Shown in pieces: positions 6,052 through 8,107 of a stretch of 8,107 bases of DNA (positions are counted from its first letter, which is position 1; each line of letters opens with the position of its first letter). This stretch comes from Deltaproteobacteria bacterium (GTDB taxonomy: Bacteria; Myxococcota_A; Polyangia; HGW-17): contig QKIM01000127.1 of the NCBI GenBank assembly GCA_003249585.1, positions 1 through 8,107 of the forward strand, written 5' to 3'. Under the pieces are notes generated by a model. The model made no database searches. It was not told the origin of the DNA and saw only the letters and a list, made by a program, of their open reading frames with translations. Made by a program: the position numbers and the translations under genes.

Positions 6052-7146
6052 ATGCGCACCCTTCTTCTCAGCCTCCTCCTCGCCGCCGCCACGACCCTGA
6101 CCGCCTGTGCGGGCGGGGCAGACGGAAACAACGACAACAACGGCACCTTCGACGTCGACGCCGCCGTCGCGGAACTGGAGGGGGATATGAAGGAGATCAC
6201 CTGCCACCACTTTGTGGAGTGCTCAGATCTCGACACGCCCTATCTCGAGTCCGAGGCGGCCTGCCGGGACGCCTTCGGGATCCTGGCGGATCTCCTCCTC
6301 CTCAATGAGATCAAGTACGTGATTCAGGAAGGGGGCACCGCCATCAGCCAGCAGGACTACAACGCCTGCCTGTACTACCTCCCTCAAATGGAGTGCGGCG
6401 AATACTACGACAACTTCGCCGAATGCCGCCGCATCCTCAGCGGCGGACTTGCCGACGGGGAGCACTGTGTCTCCCATTTCCAGTGCCAGTCCGGCTACTG
6501 CAACTCCCAGCAGACCTGCCCCAACTCCGGTGTCTGCACGGCGACGTCGACCCAGGGCGGCGCCTGCACCGAGAACGCCGGGTGCAACTTCGGGCTGGTG
6601 TGCCACCGGTTCATCAACACCTGCGGCAGTCAGCAGGCCAGCGATCTGGGCGGCGCCTGCTCCGAGGACGAGCACTGCGCCTTCGGGCTCTCCTGCGTGA
6701 TTCCCTCAGGCCTCAGCGAAGGCACCTGCCGCGCCTGGCTCACCCCCGGCGCCAACTGTGACGACGAAGATCCCTCCACGGCCAGGTGCGCCCCGGGATC
6801 CGGCTGTGACCCCGTCCTCGGGCAGTGCCGGACAGTCACCATCGTAGGGACGGACGAGTCATGCGACGCCGTCAACGTCTGCGACGTTGGCTCCCGGGAG
6901 TTCTGCATCCCCTTCATCAATACCTGCACCCGCATGCCCATCGAGGGGAATGACTGTCTCCAGCTCGGAATGGAGAAATATTGCTGGATGGGCCACTACT
7001 GCGGAGATGACGATCTGTGCCACGTCCAGAAAGGCATCGGCGAGAGCTGTGAGATCGATGAAGAGTGCTCCTCCATGGCCTGCGGCGTGCGAGGGGCCTG
7101 CGTCTACGATCCCTGTGTCGACCCCCTGTCCACCTACGAGATGTGA
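6052..7146 (+). CDS. Cys-rich (Dickkopf/EGF-like) lipoprotein, unknown function
   Basis: 364 residues. A lipoprotein signal is clear: MRTLLLSLLLAAATTLTAC with lipobox LTAC and C19 as the lipidated residue, followed by a Gly/Asn/Asp-rich linker (20-31). The mature part contains 36 further Cys, about one residue in ten, arranged in small modules of the form GxxC-x5-C-x2-GL-x-C from about residue 138 on (for example GGACSEDEHCAFGLSC). FINTC occurs twice. The region from about 30 to 135 is less Cys-dense and more helical. Such proteins are frequent in Myxococcota-like genomes and are presumed to be secreted, disulfide-rich outer-membrane lipoproteins; their functions are largely unknown. The start has AGGAG 6 nt upstream. 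The frame is open far upstream (to 5371), but that stretch is antisense to the helical lipoprotein and is not coding. Confidence 0.88.
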   Translation: MRTLLLSLLLAAATTLTACAGGADGNNDNNGTFDVDAAVAELEGDMKEITCHHFVECSDLDTPYLESEAACRDAFGILADLLLLNEIKYVIQEGGTAISQQDYNACLYYLPQMECGEYYDNFAECRRILSGGLADGEHCVSHFQCQSGYCNSQQTCPNSGVCTATSTQGGACTENAGCNFGLVCHRFINTCGSQQASDLGGACSEDEHCAFGLSCVIPSGLSEGTCRAWLTPGANCDDEDPSTARCAPGSGCDPVLGQCRTVTIVGTDESCDAVNVCDVGSREFCIPFINTCTRMPIEGNDCLQLGMEKYCWMGHYCGDDDLCHVQKGIGESCEIDEECSSMACGVRGACVYDPCVDPLSTYEM

Positions 7147-7174
7147 ATCTTCCTGACGAAACCGGTGAGGGGAG

Positions 7175-8107
7175 CTATTTCTTCAACTTTTTGAAAGCCT
7201 TGTCGGCCCATTTCTCGAGGTCGCGGGTGTCGATGGTGTGGGTGGCGGTGTTGTCCTTCTTGACGGAGGCGTAGTAGGGGCACTTGCCGCCGTGCTTGAC
7301 CACTTCGGAGGAGACCTTCTCGCCGGTGTGGCGATTGTAGATGGTCACCTTGGCGTCGATGAGGGTCACGTCGACCTGAACGGGTTTCTTCTTGATGGTC
7401 ATCTTGCACTTGATGACCTTCTTGGAGGGCTCGTCGTTGACCACGGCCACGAGGTCGAGGTCCCAGATTTTGTCGCCCTTGCCGGCGACGTAGGGAGAAC
7501 CGTACTTGGTGGCGACGATGAGGTTGCGCACCTTGCCGTCGTACTTGGGCTCACCCTTGAAGAGCACCTTGCCGTCCTCGACCTCGCGCATGTAGTTCTT
7601 CACCGAGGAGGAGGGGTCGATGGCGGGGACGTCGGCGACGATGGGCTTGAAGCCAGGGAGCGCCACCTTGACCTTGAGGCCGAGGCTCACGTATTTCTTC
7701 TTGTAGGAGCGCTTGTGGAACACACTGGAGAGAGGCAGATTCCCCATGATGTCCTTGACGGAATGCTTGAAATATCCGTACTTGCGCTTGTCCACGGTGT
7801 AGGTCTTGTCGCCGATGGTCACCGTAGTCCCCGCGGGGAGCTCCCGAGTGGAGACGTTGAGGGTCAGGGGACCGCTGTCGGAGCTGGAGAGGGAGGCCAT
7901 ATAGAACCACAGCTCGGACTTGGCGATGGACTTGACGTGCAGCTTGGTCTTCTTGTATCCAGTCCACTCGATCTCGGGAGCGTCTTTGAGGTCGCCGGCG
8001 GGTTTTTCAACCTTCATCGCGCCCTTGTCGGCGTCCATGGGCTTGGGGGCGTCCATGGTCTTGCCGGGGGCCTTCATGGCCTTGTCGACAGGCTTTTTGG
8101 AATCCTT
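7175..8107 (-). CDS. Lysine-rich hypothetical protein (partial, N-terminus outside window)
   Basis: 310 residues are visible and the frame remains open at the right edge. An in-frame ATG at 8077 has no Shine-Dalgarno and the codons upstream encode the same Lys/Asp/Pro/Ala-rich composition, so the true start is probably outside the window. The first roughly 40 visible residues form a low-complexity linker (repeated M-D-A-P-K type units), suggesting that a signal peptide, lipobox or membrane anchor precedes it. The remainder alternates hydrophobic and charged residues in a pattern suggesting beta strands, ends in a basic helix (LEKWADKAFKKLKK), and has only two Cys. No family is recognised. It converges on the Cys-rich lipoprotein gene with 28 nt between stop codons. 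Confidence 0.8.
   Translation of the reverse strand, partial: KDSKKPVDKAMKAPGKTMDAPKPMDADKGAMKVEKPAGDLKDAPEIEWTGYKKTKLHVKSIAKSELWFYMASLSSSDSGPLTLNVSTRELPAGTTVTIGDKTYTVDKRKYGYFKHSVKDIMGNLPLSSVFHKRSYKKKYVSLGLKVKVALPGFKPIVADVPAIDPSSSVKNYMREVEDGKVLFKGEPKYDGKVRNLIVATKYGSPYVAGKGDKIWDLDLVAVVNDEPSKKVIKCKMTIKKKPVQVDVTLIDAKVTIYNRHTGEKVSSEVVKHGGKCPYYASVKKDNTATHTIDTRDLEKWADKAFKKLKK

Noticed and set aside
7147..7174. Possible bidirectional terminator between the convergent genes
   Set aside because: Only 28 nt are available and no stable stem or T-run was seen.
1..8107. Mobile element, prophage, CRISPR or defence system
   Set aside because: No transposase, integrase, direct-repeat array or nuclease/helicase motif is visible in any frame.

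Overview
The window (about 60% G+C) looks like the chromosome of an anaerobic or facultatively anaerobic Gram-negative bacterium. An oxygen-sensitive 2-oxoacid:ferredoxin oxidoreductase points to anaerobic metabolism. Two genes with clear lipoboxes, one of them a Cys-rich Dickkopf/EGF-like lipoprotein of a kind common in Myxococcota, Bradymonadota and other former Deltaproteobacteria, suggest that broad group. The taxonomic call is inference only. No RNA genes, mobile elements or CRISPR arrays were seen.

Region 1 (positions 5305 down to 1, minus strand) is one tightly packed operon transcribed toward position 1: porG (gamma), porD (delta, two 4Fe-4S sites), porA (alpha), porB (beta, TPP and 4Fe-4S), a NuoE/HydC-type 2Fe-2S subunit, and a NuoF/HydB-type NADH-binding flavo-iron-sulfur subunit that runs off the window's left edge. 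Three of the five junctions are TAATG stop/start overlaps and the other two gaps are 3 and 12 nt, so the six proteins are probably made together. A good sigma70-type promoter (TTGACA, 16-nt spacer, TATGGT) lies just before porG, with two short inverted repeats that could be operators.

The main biological point is the coupling of a complete four-subunit ketoacid oxidoreductase (KFOR) to a HydB/HydC-like pair. KFORs normally pass electrons to free ferredoxin. Here the genes suggest a larger complex, or a dedicated partner, that oxidises a 2-oxoacid such as pyruvate to its acyl-CoA and passes electrons to NAD(P)+, possibly with flavin-based bifurcation or confurcation. The flavoprotein resembles the hydrogenase/bifurcating HydB type (extra N-terminal 2Fe-2S domain, C-terminal 4Fe-4S domain, NADEGDPG motif) more than plain complex I NuoF.

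Region 2 (5422-7146) holds a divergent pair of putative lipoprotein genes: a small, highly charged helical (coiled-coil-like) lipoprotein on the minus strand, and a 364-residue Cys-rich lipoprotein on the plus strand. They share a 180-bp intergenic region with a perfect 16-bp palindrome and an extended -10 promoter. Region 3 (7175-8107) is the C-terminal part of an unrecognised lysine-rich protein on the minus strand, convergent with the Cys-rich lipoprotein and cut by the right edge of the window.
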